A stretch of DNA of 64,000 nucleotides from JANSWP01 sp041941305 (GTDB taxonomy: Bacteria; Bacteroidota; Bacteroidia; Chitinophagales; Saprospiraceae). The translations under genes and the position numbers were made by a program. Position 1 is the first letter of the stretch. Each line of letters begins with the position of its first letter. The stretch is from assembly GCA_041941305.1 (NCBI GenBank), contig JBGTQJ010000027.1, positions 1-64,000 of the forward strand, in the 5' to 3' direction. Under the pieces are notes generated by a model. It searched no databases and was not told the origin of the DNA. It saw only the letters and a program-made list of their open reading frames with translations. Shown here in pieces: positions 28,957 through 37,880 of the stretch.

Positions 28957-29871
28957 TCATTCCAACCATTTTTTGGCATCAAAAAGATAAACCTTGCCAG
29001 GATTGCCACTTCTGCTTTCTGAGGAAATCAAAAACTGACCATCTTCAATGGAAGTGATGCCTTCTACTTTTTCCGAAATTGCCAAATTGATTTTTTTGGA
29101 ATCACCATGAAAAATTTGATTTGAAGAAAAGTTTGAAAAAAGCCAGATAAAGGGAAGATAGTCATCAGCTATTTCATCATAGGTGTAGCCAGAAAGGGCG
29201 AGTAAAGCATTGCCTGAATCGATTGCAGCGCCAGTAATCGTTCCCATGGTGTCAAAACTATCTAAAAGAACTGCCTCAAAAGTTCCAGCATTTTTTGGAA
29301 GGGAATACAGCCGGCATTTGCCATTGATGTGATTTTTTGAGAAAAGCATTAACTCATCATTAAAGGCGATCATTGCCTCACAATCAAAATCATGCATCCG
29401 AAGATCATAATCAAACTGTTGCTGGTCAGAAAATGAAAACTCAATGAGCCCAAAGTTTGAAATCGTATCTTTTGACAAATCAGTTCTGGAAATACGGTAG
29501 ACTTTTAAATCCTTGCGGTTTCCAAAATTATTACCAAAATCACCGATGTAAAGATTTTCAGCATCAAGGGCAAGGTCTTCCCAATCTATATTTTCAGCAC
29601 CTTCAACCACAACCGGTCGAATAAAAATGATATTGCTTGCATCAATCTCGAACAAGACTGGCTCATTACTACTATCATTGTGCGTCCACAGGGTATTATT
29701 GAAAAATTGCAAGCCCGAACTTTCATTGATAAAATCAGGAAAAGTATGTATAAGCATTAAAGTACTATCCACTAAGTCCCCCGAATCAGGAGAAGTATGC
29801 CCATTTTTTTTACAAGAAAAAAAATGAAACCCCAATAAAACCAAGACTCCAAACACAAATAATCGTTTCAT
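28957..29871 (-). CDS. Lipoprotein with propeller-like repeats
   Basis: The signal peptide ends in FHFFSC. The 285 residues after it show repeated strand-turn units such as LWTHNDSSNEPVLFEID, NLYIGDFGNNFGNRKDLKVY and FLISSESRSGNPGKVYLFD, which suggest a beta-propeller related to SdiA-regulated or esterase-like phytase families. No catalytic residues can be assigned. I use the ATG at 29871; an ATG at 29880 adds three residues. It lies between the isomerase-like gene and the CotH gene on the same strand. Confidence 0.7.
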   Translation of the reverse strand: MKRLFVFGVLVLLGFHFFSCKKNGHTSPDSGDLVDSTLMLIHTFPDFINESSGLQFFNNTLWTHNDSSNEPVLFEIDASNIIFIRPVVVEGAENIDWEDLALDAENLYIGDFGNNFGNRKDLKVYRISRTDLSKDTISNFGLIEFSFSDQQQFDYDLRMHDFDCEAMIAFNDELMLFSKNHINGKCRLYSLPKNAGTFEAVLLDSFDTMGTITGAAIDSGNALLALSGYTYDEIADDYLPFIWLFSNFSSNQIFHGDSKKINLAISEKVEGITSIEDGQFLISSESRSGNPGKVYLFDAKKWLE

Positions 29872-29891
29872 CAAAAACATTTAATACCCTA

Positions 29892-29925
29892 AAAAAATAT
29901 TGCAGCATCGCAGTATAATAGTATT
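29892..29925. repeat. GCATCGCAG-type microrepeat after CotH gene
   Basis: On the coding strand of the CotH gene this reads AATACTATTATACTGCGATG followed by CTGCAATATT, closely similar to the tract after the nucleoid-associated gene at 13086. Both are in the same orientation relative to the gene they follow. Confidence 0.7.
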
Positions 29926-29926
29926 A

Positions 29927-32380
29927 TTAAAAAAGCATCACTTTTCCGACTGCAACCTCTTCGCTCTTTGCTACTTGCAAAAAATATACACCTGAAGGAG
30001 CGTCCCTCAAAAATATCTCAATTTCATGAACACCTGCATTGTATGTTTTCCAATTTTCAAAAATGATTTGCCCATTGACATCAAATAATGAGATTTTGAC
30101 TTCTTGAATGACATCAATCTCAAAATGTGCCTGGATGATTTCTTTAGCAGGATTGGGAGTCACTTGTAGTTTTGCAGGCTCATGTATGTTTTTAAAATAG
30201 GCAGTTATGGCATCGTCTGAACTAAAATTGAGTTCAATGCTTTGATTGGGATTGGGTTCTTTGATGGTCTCAAGGGATAGCCAATGGCTGAATACAAATC
30301 CAGGCTTGGGATGAATGGTCAAAGTCACAGGAATTCCATTAAAATACCAGCCATCCCAGGGCAATTGTTCCGGATAGATGCTATTGATTTCAATTGCTCC
30401 CGCATTCGGTGGGTAAGTTTGCAATTCCAAATGCACTTCATTTTCCAGTTCGAAATAATCGATCAAATGCTGGCGAGCATGGGGAGCACGCGTTTCAGCA
30501 AATTCAATAAAATTGGGAATGTGTCGATCTTCCCATTCTTCAAAACTTCGACAAAGCGTACAAAAATCCCATCGTTCAAAATGACGCGGCATTTCTGGAA
30601 GCAGGATTTCTTTTATCTCTAGTAATTCTGCACTAAAAATTTCCGGACGAAAACTGGTATTCAGTAAGTCCGCATATCTATTCAGAAAATACTTTTTAAA
30701 ACCTTCTTTGCTTAAAAAAGCCTGTAGGATATTGATGTGCTTATTGGCACCGTCAAATTGCTCCATCTTCCCTCGAAAAACGTTGAAATCGGATTGGTTC
30801 CAGGTATTGTTTCCGGTACTGGTATCGAGGTCAAATAAAATGTACCGCCACTTGCCTTCGGGACTTCGCTCTCGCCAAAACTTGATATTGTTTTGTGGCC
30901 AATCGGTATTGGTGATAATGGACTGGAAGGCAAAATAATCTACCAAACTATTGATGTCAAAATAAGTGGAAGCAATTTGAAAGTTACTTTCCACACTTAA
31001 ATCTTCATGCATAACAAAATCATAATGTTGATCAAATACGCCAAAGTCTCCTACAATTACCAAATCACTCTCTTCCAAAACATCCAGGTTCTCGACGGGA
31101 ATGCCGTAATTCGACTCCACATAAAACTCGTCCCCTTTTTCTCTCAAATTAATAACTCCCCAATAGCTTCCATTGATATACAAAACCACCGGCTGATATG
31201 CCAAAGCATCTATGTCCAAGCCATCCAAAATGGCTTTTCGGCTCAAAAATCCACTCCGAAAATGGCTTCGATTGAAGTCCCCACTTGAGTTTCTAATAAC
31301 CAGTCGTTCAAAAGAATCGACATTTTTGTATTCAAAAAAAGGATACTCCATTTTATCAACTCCAAACTGTCTTTCCGCCAAAAAACGCATTGGTTTCTGC
31401 GGCCAAGTTCTTGCACCCCGCCCACCATGCGTTTTAGCTCCACAATCAAATTCCACCTGCAATGCACCATTTACATCAAAATATTCAAAATGAACAGGAA
31501 TTTCGATATCCTTCCAATAATTGGCTCCCCAAAATGGCCAGTCTGGGCTTGCATCCGGACCCGTCTCAAAAATGCCGTTTTCAAAATCGAAAAAATGTTC
31601 AGGCTCACTTGTAATCGCAAGAACTGGCAATGCATGATTTTCGCCGATGAAATAAGTTTGGGTACTTACATTGGAGGGTATTTGATCAGTTAAAAATGCT
31701 TTGGCGCGAATAGTCGTCGTCGTATCAATTTGAAAAGCAGATTCAAATAAAAAGGAATGCTGGGTAGGAACACTTCCATCTTTCGTATACCGAATTTCAC
31801 AATTTGGTGATTCACAAATAAGTTCAAGAAAAACGGACTGAGGGTGAAAATTTTTGAGAAGCGAGAATTGAGGCTTTGGTGTTTGTTCAATCCATACTCC
31901 ACTCTGATTACTGCTCTTGGGTGATGGATTTTTGAAATACCCCCACTCCACAGCGCCGTCTATTTTTCTGCCAAAAGAAAAATCCGTTTCGAGCGCCGGC
32001 AGTACAATTTGATCAATGATTTCCAAATCTGGATTGGAAAGCGTCAAAACCTCTCCCTCTTTTGACAATTTGAAGTTGGTATGCGGATAGTTCAGTAGCA
32101 AATCATTTCCTGAAGCGAATATCAAAAGGTATTCTTTGGCACCTATATTTACATCAGACATTTGCCATTTACTAAGCTGATTTTCATTATCGCTTAAATG
32201 CCATCCTTGTAAATTAACTAACTCATCACTGGTGTTGTATAATTCTATCCAGTCAGGTGAATCGCCAAAGCCATCCAAAATGGTATTTTGATTGCTGGAT
32301 GAAGCCTCATTAATTACAATTTGTGCACAAAGGAACGTAGCGCAAAGCAGAACCAAACTTGTAAAGATTACGTGTTTCAT
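29927..32380 (-). CDS. CotH-family T9SS surface protein
   Basis: Domains in order after a signal peptide ending LCAQ: a lamin-tail domain (residues about 20-150, INEASSSNQNTILDGFGDSP), a chitobiase C-terminal-like beta-sandwich (about 180-250, CEIRYTKDGSVPTQHSF), and a CotH kinase-like region (about 280-620) with GGRGARTWPQKPMRF and ILFDLDTSTG, which holds the DLD metal-type motif. A type A T9SS sorting domain closes it (TPNPAKEIIQAHFEI to GVYFLQVAKS). CotH proteins phosphorylate spore-coat or surface proteins. I chose the ATG at 32380 because it starts a proper signal peptide; the upstream extension to 32416 does not. Confidence 0.9.
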   Translation of the reverse strand: MKHVIFTSLVLLCATFLCAQIVINEASSSNQNTILDGFGDSPDWIELYNTSDELVNLQGWHLSDNENQLSKWQMSDVNIGAKEYLLIFASGNDLLLNYPHTNFKLSKEGEVLTLSNPDLEIIDQIVLPALETDFSFGRKIDGAVEWGYFKNPSPKSSNQSGVWIEQTPKPQFSLLKNFHPQSVFLELICESPNCEIRYTKDGSVPTQHSFLFESAFQIDTTTTIRAKAFLTDQIPSNVSTQTYFIGENHALPVLAITSEPEHFFDFENGIFETGPDASPDWPFWGANYWKDIEIPVHFEYFDVNGALQVEFDCGAKTHGGRGARTWPQKPMRFLAERQFGVDKMEYPFFEYKNVDSFERLVIRNSSGDFNRSHFRSGFLSRKAILDGLDIDALAYQPVVLYINGSYWGVINLREKGDEFYVESNYGIPVENLDVLEESDLVIVGDFGVFDQHYDFVMHEDLSVESNFQIASTYFDINSLVDYFAFQSIITNTDWPQNNIKFWRERSPEGKWRYILFDLDTSTGNNTWNQSDFNVFRGKMEQFDGANKHINILQAFLSKEGFKKYFLNRYADLLNTSFRPEIFSAELLEIKEILLPEMPRHFERWDFCTLCRSFEEWEDRHIPNFIEFAETRAPHARQHLIDYFELENEVHLELQTYPPNAGAIEINSIYPEQLPWDGWYFNGIPVTLTIHPKPGFVFSHWLSLETIKEPNPNQSIELNFSSDDAITAYFKNIHEPAKLQVTPNPAKEIIQAHFEIDVIQEVKISLFDVNGQIIFENWKTYNAGVHEIEIFLRDAPSGVYFLQVAKSEEVAVGKVMLF

Positions 32381-32527
32381 CATCAATGCTTTGAAACTAA
32401 AATTACAGCAAAACAAATTTTATTGCTCCATCCAACAAATGATAGGTAGCCAATGTGACAAAGAATTTGGTTAACATTTTAAAAATTAACTGCTTGAAAA
32501 CCTCGAACAAACCTTTAAACAACCATC

Positions 32528-32666
32528 CCTTTTTAGGTGATGCCTTGAGTATAAGGCTGGAGAGAAAGCAAAAGGTGTTGCCTAAAAAAGAATCAAACTT
32601 CGATCTTTTTAGGCAACGCCTTTCTCCTCGCTCAGCTGCCTCTGCGCAAGGCATCACCTAAAAAGG
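32528..32666. mobile_element. 139-bp nested palindrome, MITE-like
   Basis: The ends CCTTTTTAGGTGATGCCTT (32528-32546) and its exact complement (32648-32666) are 19-bp perfect inverted repeats. Inside, AAGGTGTTGCCTAAAAA (32572-32588) pairs with TTTTTAGGCAACGCCTT (32606-32622). The two halves are about 63-bp inverted copies of each other, and inner and outer arms share the TTTTTAGG word. It has no ORF and no clear target duplication, so it resembles a miniature inverted-repeat element or a large transcription-end hairpin. Confidence 0.7.
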
Positions 32667-32763
32667 ATAAACTGAGTATTGCTTTAATCTCTGCTAAATA
32701 CTTGACAAACATTTCAAAATCAAGGGTTTAGTTATTGCTTTAAAGCATTTACATTTGGAATTA

Positions 32764-32880
32764 TTGTCGGGTATGCGGGTTGTCGAGGAGACGGGTATTC
32801 GGGGACGATGTAAACTAAGCACCCCGTATACCCGCCTCCACGACAACCCGTCACCCCGCATACCCGCATACCCGCATCCA
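32764..32880. repeat. Inverted GGGTATGCGGGT microrepeats
   Basis: Positions 32776-32804 match the complement of 32822-32850 with 3 mismatches in 29, and further CCCGCATA words follow to 32877. It is a G-rich tract facing its C-rich mirror, as in other spacers of the window. Confidence 0.8.
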
Positions 32881-32894
32881 ACAAAAAAAACAAC

Positions 32895-33104
32895 ATGAAA
32901 AAGAAAATTTACACGTTCGCTCTAAGCATTCTGTTTGCACTCCCTTACACTACTCAGGCCTGCTCCTGCATTTTCGGAAAAAATTTTTGCGAAACCGTTT
33001 CTCCGGAAGCGACCGTCATTCTTGGAAAAATCATCAGATCTAAAGTCTGCAAGCCGTTTAAACTTTTCATTTCGACTTTCATTTTTATTTTTATTTTTTT
33101 TTAA
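32895..33104 (+). pseudogene. Truncated secreted-protein remnant
   Basis: The first 50 codons read as a proper signal peptide (MKKKIYTFALSILFALPYT) and a mature start CSCIFGKNFCETVSPEATV, like the N-terminus of a secreted Cys-rich Bacteroidota protein. After about residue 52 the sequence turns into ATTTTTATTTTT low complexity and the frame ends at residue 69. It looks like the head of a gene whose body was lost by a deletion or repeat expansion. It could still produce a short peptide. Confidence 0.6.
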
Positions 33105-33118
33105 ATTTTAATTAAACC

Positions 33119-33134
33119 CCGTATTACCTTTTTA
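33119..33134 (+). promoter_or_regulatory. 16-bp element shared with the barrel gene
   Basis: CCGTATTACCTTTTTA here is identical to 39687-39702 upstream of the outer-membrane-barrel gene. It contains TACCTTTT, near the Bacteroidota -7 form. It lies 91 bases before the CHAT start codon. A promoter or operator for a common regulator is the simplest reading. Confidence 0.6.
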
Positions 33135-33193
33135 CCATTCAAGAGATAAGAATATTTGGGCAAGTTTTCGTAAATTGTTCGCAAACTAGGCCC

Positions 33194-33204
33194 AACATTC
33201 ATTA
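33194..33204 (+). promoter_or_regulatory. 11-bp element AACATTCATTA
   Basis: AACATTCATTA occurs 20 bases before the CHAT start codon and again at 39769-39779 before the barrel gene, in both cases 59-66 bases after the 16-bp element. It could be a second regulatory or leader element. Confidence 0.5.
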
Positions 33205-33224
33205 TACAAACACTTCATGTTGCT

Positions 33225-36200
33225 ATGAAGAACCTTCTACTCTTCTTGTCTCTAGGTATCTTTCCCTTCGGAGTATGGGCTCAGATCGATAATGCTCTAT
33301 TACAAAAACCATTGGAAGAATTGACCTTTGAAGAGGCAAGGAAAGCCACTAATCAATTAAAGTCAACTCCCGAAGAAAATAAGTATTGTGAAAAAACTTA
33401 TCGATATGCCAGGCGAACGATAGAATTGGCTGAGCAGGAATTTGGGATGGATGATTATTTACAATTTGGAAGAAGCATTCAAAGATTGGCGCATATTCAT
33501 TTTTCCTGTGGAGATTTGGAAGGAGCTTTTGAAGTACTAAAAGAAAACAATCTAAAAATAGCTAAAAAAGGAGATAGACAGCATCCGATCATTGGTTCCA
33601 ATTTATGCTTTATCGGGCGACTGCATATGAGTAATGGGAATTTTGAAAAAGCTATCCACTATGGAAACCAAGGCTTGGAGATGATTCGAGCAACAGCCTC
33701 AAAAACGGATCTCATTTATTTGGATAAACTGGAACAAGTAGCTTATATCTACTATGAAATGGGGCAATATGAAAAAGCAATTGAGTTGTATGAAGAAAGA
33801 AATAAACACTACCAAAGGCAATATGGAGCTGGCTCAAAATTCCCAATGGGGATGGCGATCCTCTATCGCGATATGGGGCAGTATGAAAAAGCCTTGCCTA
33901 TTTATCAGGACAGGTTACAACATGTTGGAAAATTACGCGGAATTGAAAGTCAAAGTTACGGAAGGGTTTTATTTCAAATCGGGCAGCTGTACACCCAAAT
34001 GGGACAGTATAAAAAGGCATTAGACTTACTAAAAACTGCCTCGGAAATTATCGGAAAAAGTACCGGTATTAACTCTGGTTGGTATGGTAGAACTCAAAAT
34101 GCGCTTGGCGAAGTGTATCGCAATACCGGGGAATACGAAAAAGCATTGGAAGCCTTCCAAATTGCCTATAATAACTATGTCCTGGATTATTACAAAGAAC
34201 ATCCCGATTGTAGTGTTTATCTATCTCAATTAGCTGAGATGCATGGTTTGATGGGGCAGTTGGATCAAGCTTTTCCATTGATTGAAGAAGCCTTATCAAT
34301 TGTAGAGAATTCTATGGGAAATGGGCACCCAGAATATGCCGCTGGACTATCCACTAAGGCAAATTTATATCAAAGCCAGGGTGCATTTGAGGCAGCAAGC
34401 CTTGCACTGGAACAAGCTTTAAAAATTGCCAAACAATCATTAGGTGACCTACACCCCGATTATGGGCTTTATTCAAATAGTCTGGCAAATAATTACGAAG
34501 TATTGGGGAATATTGACAAAGCTTATGAAAATTATTTGACTTCCAATCAAAATGCCTGCGCCCGTCTTCAAATGCAATTTGACCACTTTAGTGAAAAGGA
34601 ACAAATTGCCTTATTTTCCACCCTCCAAGAACAATTTGACCAATACCAATCCTTTACTTTTCGACAAGTAGAAAATCAAAACCTTGCCGCATCCGGATTT
34701 AATAATGCTTTGTTAGTCAAAGGTTTATTATTGGACAATCGCAGAAAAATGCTTTGGGCATTAAAAAATAGTTCAGATTCAAAAACCGCAAATCAATTTC
34801 AGGAATGGGAAAAACTAAACAGACAGCTTTCCCGGCAGTATTCCCTACCTATTGAAAATCGCTTACCAAATTTTGAAGTGCTGGAAAATCAAGTCAATGA
34901 GTTGGAGAGCAGCCTTGCCAGAATTTCTCGAAATTTTAAATCGGCAAGGAAATCAGTGGAATGGAAAGATATTCAAGGCAGCCTTAAAGAAGGGGAAGCA
35001 GCCATCGAATTTGCTCACTTCAATTACTATGAACCTGGAAACAGGAATCCTGGTGATAGTGTGCTTTATGTAGCTTATCTTTTGAAAAATAATTCGGAAG
35101 CCCCACAAGTAATCCCACTGTTTGAAGAAAAAGAAATTGGAAACCTCAAAGCCATCGTTCGACTGTATGATTTTAATAAAAGAGGAACTCGCCCCAATTT
35201 GTACGAATTGATCGCCAAACCACTTCAACCACATTTAGAAGATGTCGCTACCATCTATTTTGCCTCCTCAGGCATCTTGCATTATCTAAACCTGGGTGCT
35301 ATTCCGGTCAGTGAAACCATCACTTTTTCAGATCAATTCGAATTGCACAATCTAGGGAGCACTCGACAAATCCTCGAAAAAACAGAAATAATCGCTCCCG
35401 ATACTTATACGGAAGCTATGCTTTATGGAGGTGTTAATTATCATACTGAGGAACAACTACCTCTGTTCACCTCTGTTTCGCATTCTGAGGATATTATTGC
35501 ATTTGCAGATAATTTTTCTTCCTTAGGAAATGCCTTTCGCACTTATAGAGGCAACGATTGGCATCCACTTGAATGGACGGCAAGGGAAGTAGAAGATTTA
35601 AAAATGCTGTTATCATCCTCCGGCAAAAAAACCACGGTCTTAAGCAATGTGGAGGCTACAGAGGATTCCTTTAAGGCAATTGGCACGCATGCTCCCTCCC
35701 CCAAGATCTTACACCTCGCAACACATGGCTATTTCTTTCCAGATCCCAATTCCCACACCAAAAGAAAAAAAGCCCCACAAACTGGCTTTCAGACTTCTGA
35801 ACACCCCATGATTCGCTCAGGCTTGATCCTGGCTGGCGCCAATCACGTATGGAAAGGCGGCACTCCACAACAAGGAAAAGAAGACGGCATTCTCACCGCA
35901 TACGAAATTGCCCAAATGGATCTCAGCAACACCGAACTCGTCGTCTTATCCGCTTGCGAAACGGGCTTAGGTGACATTCAAGGCAGCGAAGGCGTTTACG
36001 GCTTACAACGCGCCTTCAAACTGGCCGGTGCCAAATACCTCCTCATGAGCCTCTGGAGTGTCAACGACGAAAGCACTTATGAGTTTATGACCACCTTTTA
36101 TCAGGAGTGGCTGGAAAATGAAAAATCAATTCCTCAAGCTTATCAGGCTGCTCAACAAATCTTGAAAGCAAAATATTCGGAGCCTTTTAATCCACAGGCT

Positions 36201-36227
36201 TGGGCAGGGTTTGTTTTGGTGGAATAA
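33225..36227 (+). CDS. Secreted TPR-CHAT caspase-like protein
   Basis: A signal peptide ending GVWAQ is followed by at least eight TPR units (residues about 60-430, many with the E-MGQYEKAL core) and a C-terminal CHAT domain (about 690-1000). The caspase-type dyad is intact: His834 in HLATHGYF and Cys911 in VVLSACETGLGD, with the family end NPQAWAGFVLVE. CHAT proteins are proteases of the caspase/separase clan. The export signal places this one outside the cytoplasm. It lies next to a four-helix protein and opposite an anti-sigma/sigma pair, and shares an upstream element with the barrel gene, so a regulatory protease role is plausible. A GC-richer patch at about 35690-36060 covers the Cys911 region. 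Confidence 0.92.
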   Translation: MKNLLLFLSLGIFPFGVWAQIDNALLQKPLEELTFEEARKATNQLKSTPEENKYCEKTYRYARRTIELAEQEFGMDDYLQFGRSIQRLAHIHFSCGDLEGAFEVLKENNLKIAKKGDRQHPIIGSNLCFIGRLHMSNGNFEKAIHYGNQGLEMIRATASKTDLIYLDKLEQVAYIYYEMGQYEKAIELYEERNKHYQRQYGAGSKFPMGMAILYRDMGQYEKALPIYQDRLQHVGKLRGIESQSYGRVLFQIGQLYTQMGQYKKALDLLKTASEIIGKSTGINSGWYGRTQNALGEVYRNTGEYEKALEAFQIAYNNYVLDYYKEHPDCSVYLSQLAEMHGLMGQLDQAFPLIEEALSIVENSMGNGHPEYAAGLSTKANLYQSQGAFEAASLALEQALKIAKQSLGDLHPDYGLYSNSLANNYEVLGNIDKAYENYLTSNQNACARLQMQFDHFSEKEQIALFSTLQEQFDQYQSFTFRQVENQNLAASGFNNALLVKGLLLDNRRKMLWALKNSSDSKTANQFQEWEKLNRQLSRQYSLPIENRLPNFEVLENQVNELESSLARISRNFKSARKSVEWKDIQGSLKEGEAAIEFAHFNYYEPGNRNPGDSVLYVAYLLKNNSEAPQVIPLFEEKEIGNLKAIVRLYDFNKRGTRPNLYELIAKPLQPHLEDVATIYFASSGILHYLNLGAIPVSETITFSDQFELHNLGSTRQILEKTEIIAPDTYTEAMLYGGVNYHTEEQLPLFTSVSHSEDIIAFADNFSSLGNAFRTYRGNDWHPLEWTAREVEDLKMLLSSSGKKTTVLSNVEATEDSFKAIGTHAPSPKILHLATHGYFFPDPNSHTKRKKAPQTGFQTSEHPMIRSGLILAGANHVWKGGTPQQGKEDGILTAYEIAQMDLSNTELVVLSACETGLGDIQGSEGVYGLQRAFKLAGAKYLLMSLWSVNDESTYEFMTTFYQEWLENEKSIPQAYQAAQQILKAKYSEPFNPQAWAGFVLVE

Positions 36228-36737
36228 CTCTTTTGGTGGACGGTCGATGGTAGACGGTTTTCTTTGGTGGAATTTCTCCTTTACAGGATGGTTTTTTGTG
36301 GAATCCCTTTTTTGGTAGACGGTTGACGGTTGATGGTGGACGGCTTTTTGGGGTGGAATTACTTTTGTATAGGATGGTCTTTTGTGGAATACTTTTTTGG
36401 TAGACGGTGGATGGTGGACGGCTTTTTTGTGGAATTAATCCTTTGGAGGATGGTTTTTGGTGGAATTGCTTTTTGGTGGACGGTCGATGGTAGACGGTTT
36501 TTTTTGGTGGACGGCTTTATTTTGTAGAATATCTCCTTTGCAGGATGGTTCTTTCTTTTGATGGAATTGCTTTTTTGGTAGACGGTTTCCTTTTTGGTGG
36601 ACGGTCGACGGTCGATGGTTGACGGTTTTTTTTGTGGAATCAATCCTTTGAAGAATGGTTCTGTGGTGGAATATTTTTTTTTGGTAGACGGTCGACAGTG
36701 GATAGTTTTTTGGTGGAATAATATTATTTTTGATAGT
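36214..36737 (+). repeat. GGTGGACGGTCGA microrepeat array after CHAT gene
   Basis: The array is built of two interleaved words: GGTGGACGGTCGATGGTAGA-type runs and TTTTGGTGGAAT...AGGATGG-type runs, in composite units of roughly 60-100 bases with many variants. The last codons of the CHAT gene (TTTTGGTGGAATAA) already have the second word. No gene is supported inside; ORFs here are translations of the repeat. Confidence 0.85.
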
Positions 36738-36800
36738 AAATAGTCCTTGGTGATTTTTTATTTTGTGTACGCTTTCTTTAACTTTAAAAATTGCTTTGTT

Positions 36801-37163
36801 ATGGGGAATTTTAGGACGCTTCGAGTTTGGAATGAGGGGATTGAATTGGCGGAAAACATTTATAATTTAACTGGTAGAGGTGCTTTTTCAAAGGATTTTG
36901 GTTTGAGTCGTCAAATTCAAAAGGCTGCTGTTTCCATTGCTTCCAATATTGCTGAAGGGGATGAAAGAGGTACTAACAAAGAATCTATCTATTTTTTTAA
37001 TGTTGCAAAAGGCTCTGCTGCAGAAGTTATAACACAATTACATATAGCCCATCGAATTGGATATATCGACAAAGAAACTTTGGAAAATATGGAAAGTAAA
37101 ACAGAAAAGATTAGAGCCTCCCTAAAAAAACTAATCCAAGCCCGAAAAGACAATAACCAATAG
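36801..37163 (+). CDS. Four-helix-bundle protein (23S rRNA IVP family)
   Basis: From the ATG at 36801 the 120-aa protein matches the four-helix-bundle family first seen in 23S rRNA intervening sequences: FRTLRVWNEGIELAENIY, then LSRQIQKAAVSIASNIAEGD and the NVAKGSAAEVITQL helix. The family forms ring-shaped pentamers and is related to the Avd accessory proteins of diversity-generating systems. No reverse transcriptase lies nearby. It stands alone inside a microrepeat array, a setting in which such genes are often found. Its role is unknown. Confidence 0.9.
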   Translation: MGNFRTLRVWNEGIELAENIYNLTGRGAFSKDFGLSRQIQKAAVSIASNIAEGDERGTNKESIYFFNVAKGSAAEVITQLHIAHRIGYIDKETLENMESKTEKIRASLKKLIQARKDNNQ

Positions 37164-37166
37164 ATT

Positions 37167-37282
37167 TCTTTTGGTGGACGGTCGACGGTGGATGGCTTTT
37201 TTGTGGAATCAATCCTTTCGAGGATGTTTCTTTTGTGGAATAATTCTTTTGGTGGACGGTTGACGGTCGACGGTGGTCGGCG
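37167..37282 (+). repeat. GGTGGACGGTCGA microrepeat after four-helix gene
   Basis: The array restarts 4 bases after the stop of the four-helix gene with TTCTTTTGGTGGACGGTCGA and continues with GTGGAAT and AGGATG words, in the same orientation as the array before the gene. Confidence 0.85.
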
Positions 37283-37644
37283 TGTCATTTGAATAATTAC
37301 GGAATAAAGTCTAATAAAACCCGATTGCCAAAAGACCAAAAAGAGAACCTTCAACCGATTCCATAAAAAAAGGTAATGTGGTCAAAAATGGTTGGTAAAA
37401 TTGCGAAAAATATGGTTTTACTTATGGTATTAAAATTAAGAGGAAATGGGTTGTCATCTTTACCGGTATGCCACATAGCTCAAAAAAACTCATATTCTGT
37501 TGTAGCTTTTTTCAAGACTAAAAAGAGTTTAATGAAACCAGTCTCATTAAATCTTTCATAAGTTGCTGAACTTTAAATAATTACAGAGGTTTCACCAGCC
37601 ATCTATGACTATTATATCTAAAAAAAACAGAATACCAAGAAAAG
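37283..37644. other. Unique spacer between opposed repeat arrays
   Basis: About 360 bases separate the plus-oriented and minus-oriented arrays. A 61-codon ORF at 37376-37561 has no recognisable features. At 37364-37377 AAAAAAAGGTAATGTGG-like sequence resembles the inverted 16-bp shared element with two differences. Confidence 0.5.
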
Positions 37645-37880
37645 AACCATCCTATAAAAAAGTAATTCCACTAAAGAGAACCGTCTACCATTAACCATCT
37701 ACCGTCACCAGAAAGAGAACCGCCCACCAAAAAAGTGATTCCACAAAAAAACATCCTATAAAAGAATAATTCCACTAAAGAAAACCGTCTACCGTCTACC
37801 GTCCACCATAAAAAAACCGTCCACCATCAACCAAAAAGAAATCCATCAACCGTCAACCATCAACCGTCTACCAAAGAGAA
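37645..37880 (-). repeat. Mirror-oriented GGTAGACGG array after anti-sigma gene
   Basis: Here the same words appear as CCGTCTACCGTC and ATTCCACTAAAG, so on the minus strand they follow the anti-sigma-like gene in coding orientation. The array reaches into the gene: the last codons of the protein (GRRLMVDG and the stop) are written by repeat copies. Confidence 0.85.

Noticed and set aside
36330..36643. ORFs on both strands of 65 and 94 codons
   Set aside because: They are translations of the GGTGGACGG microrepeat, with repeated words such as VDGFF and no coding signal.
36801..37163. Diversity-generating retroelement
   Set aside because: The four-helix protein resembles Avd, but I see no reverse transcriptase and no template/variable repeat pair in the window.
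37376..37561. 61-codon plus-strand gene
   Set aside because: It has no signal, family or conserved look and lies in a spacer between repeat arrays.
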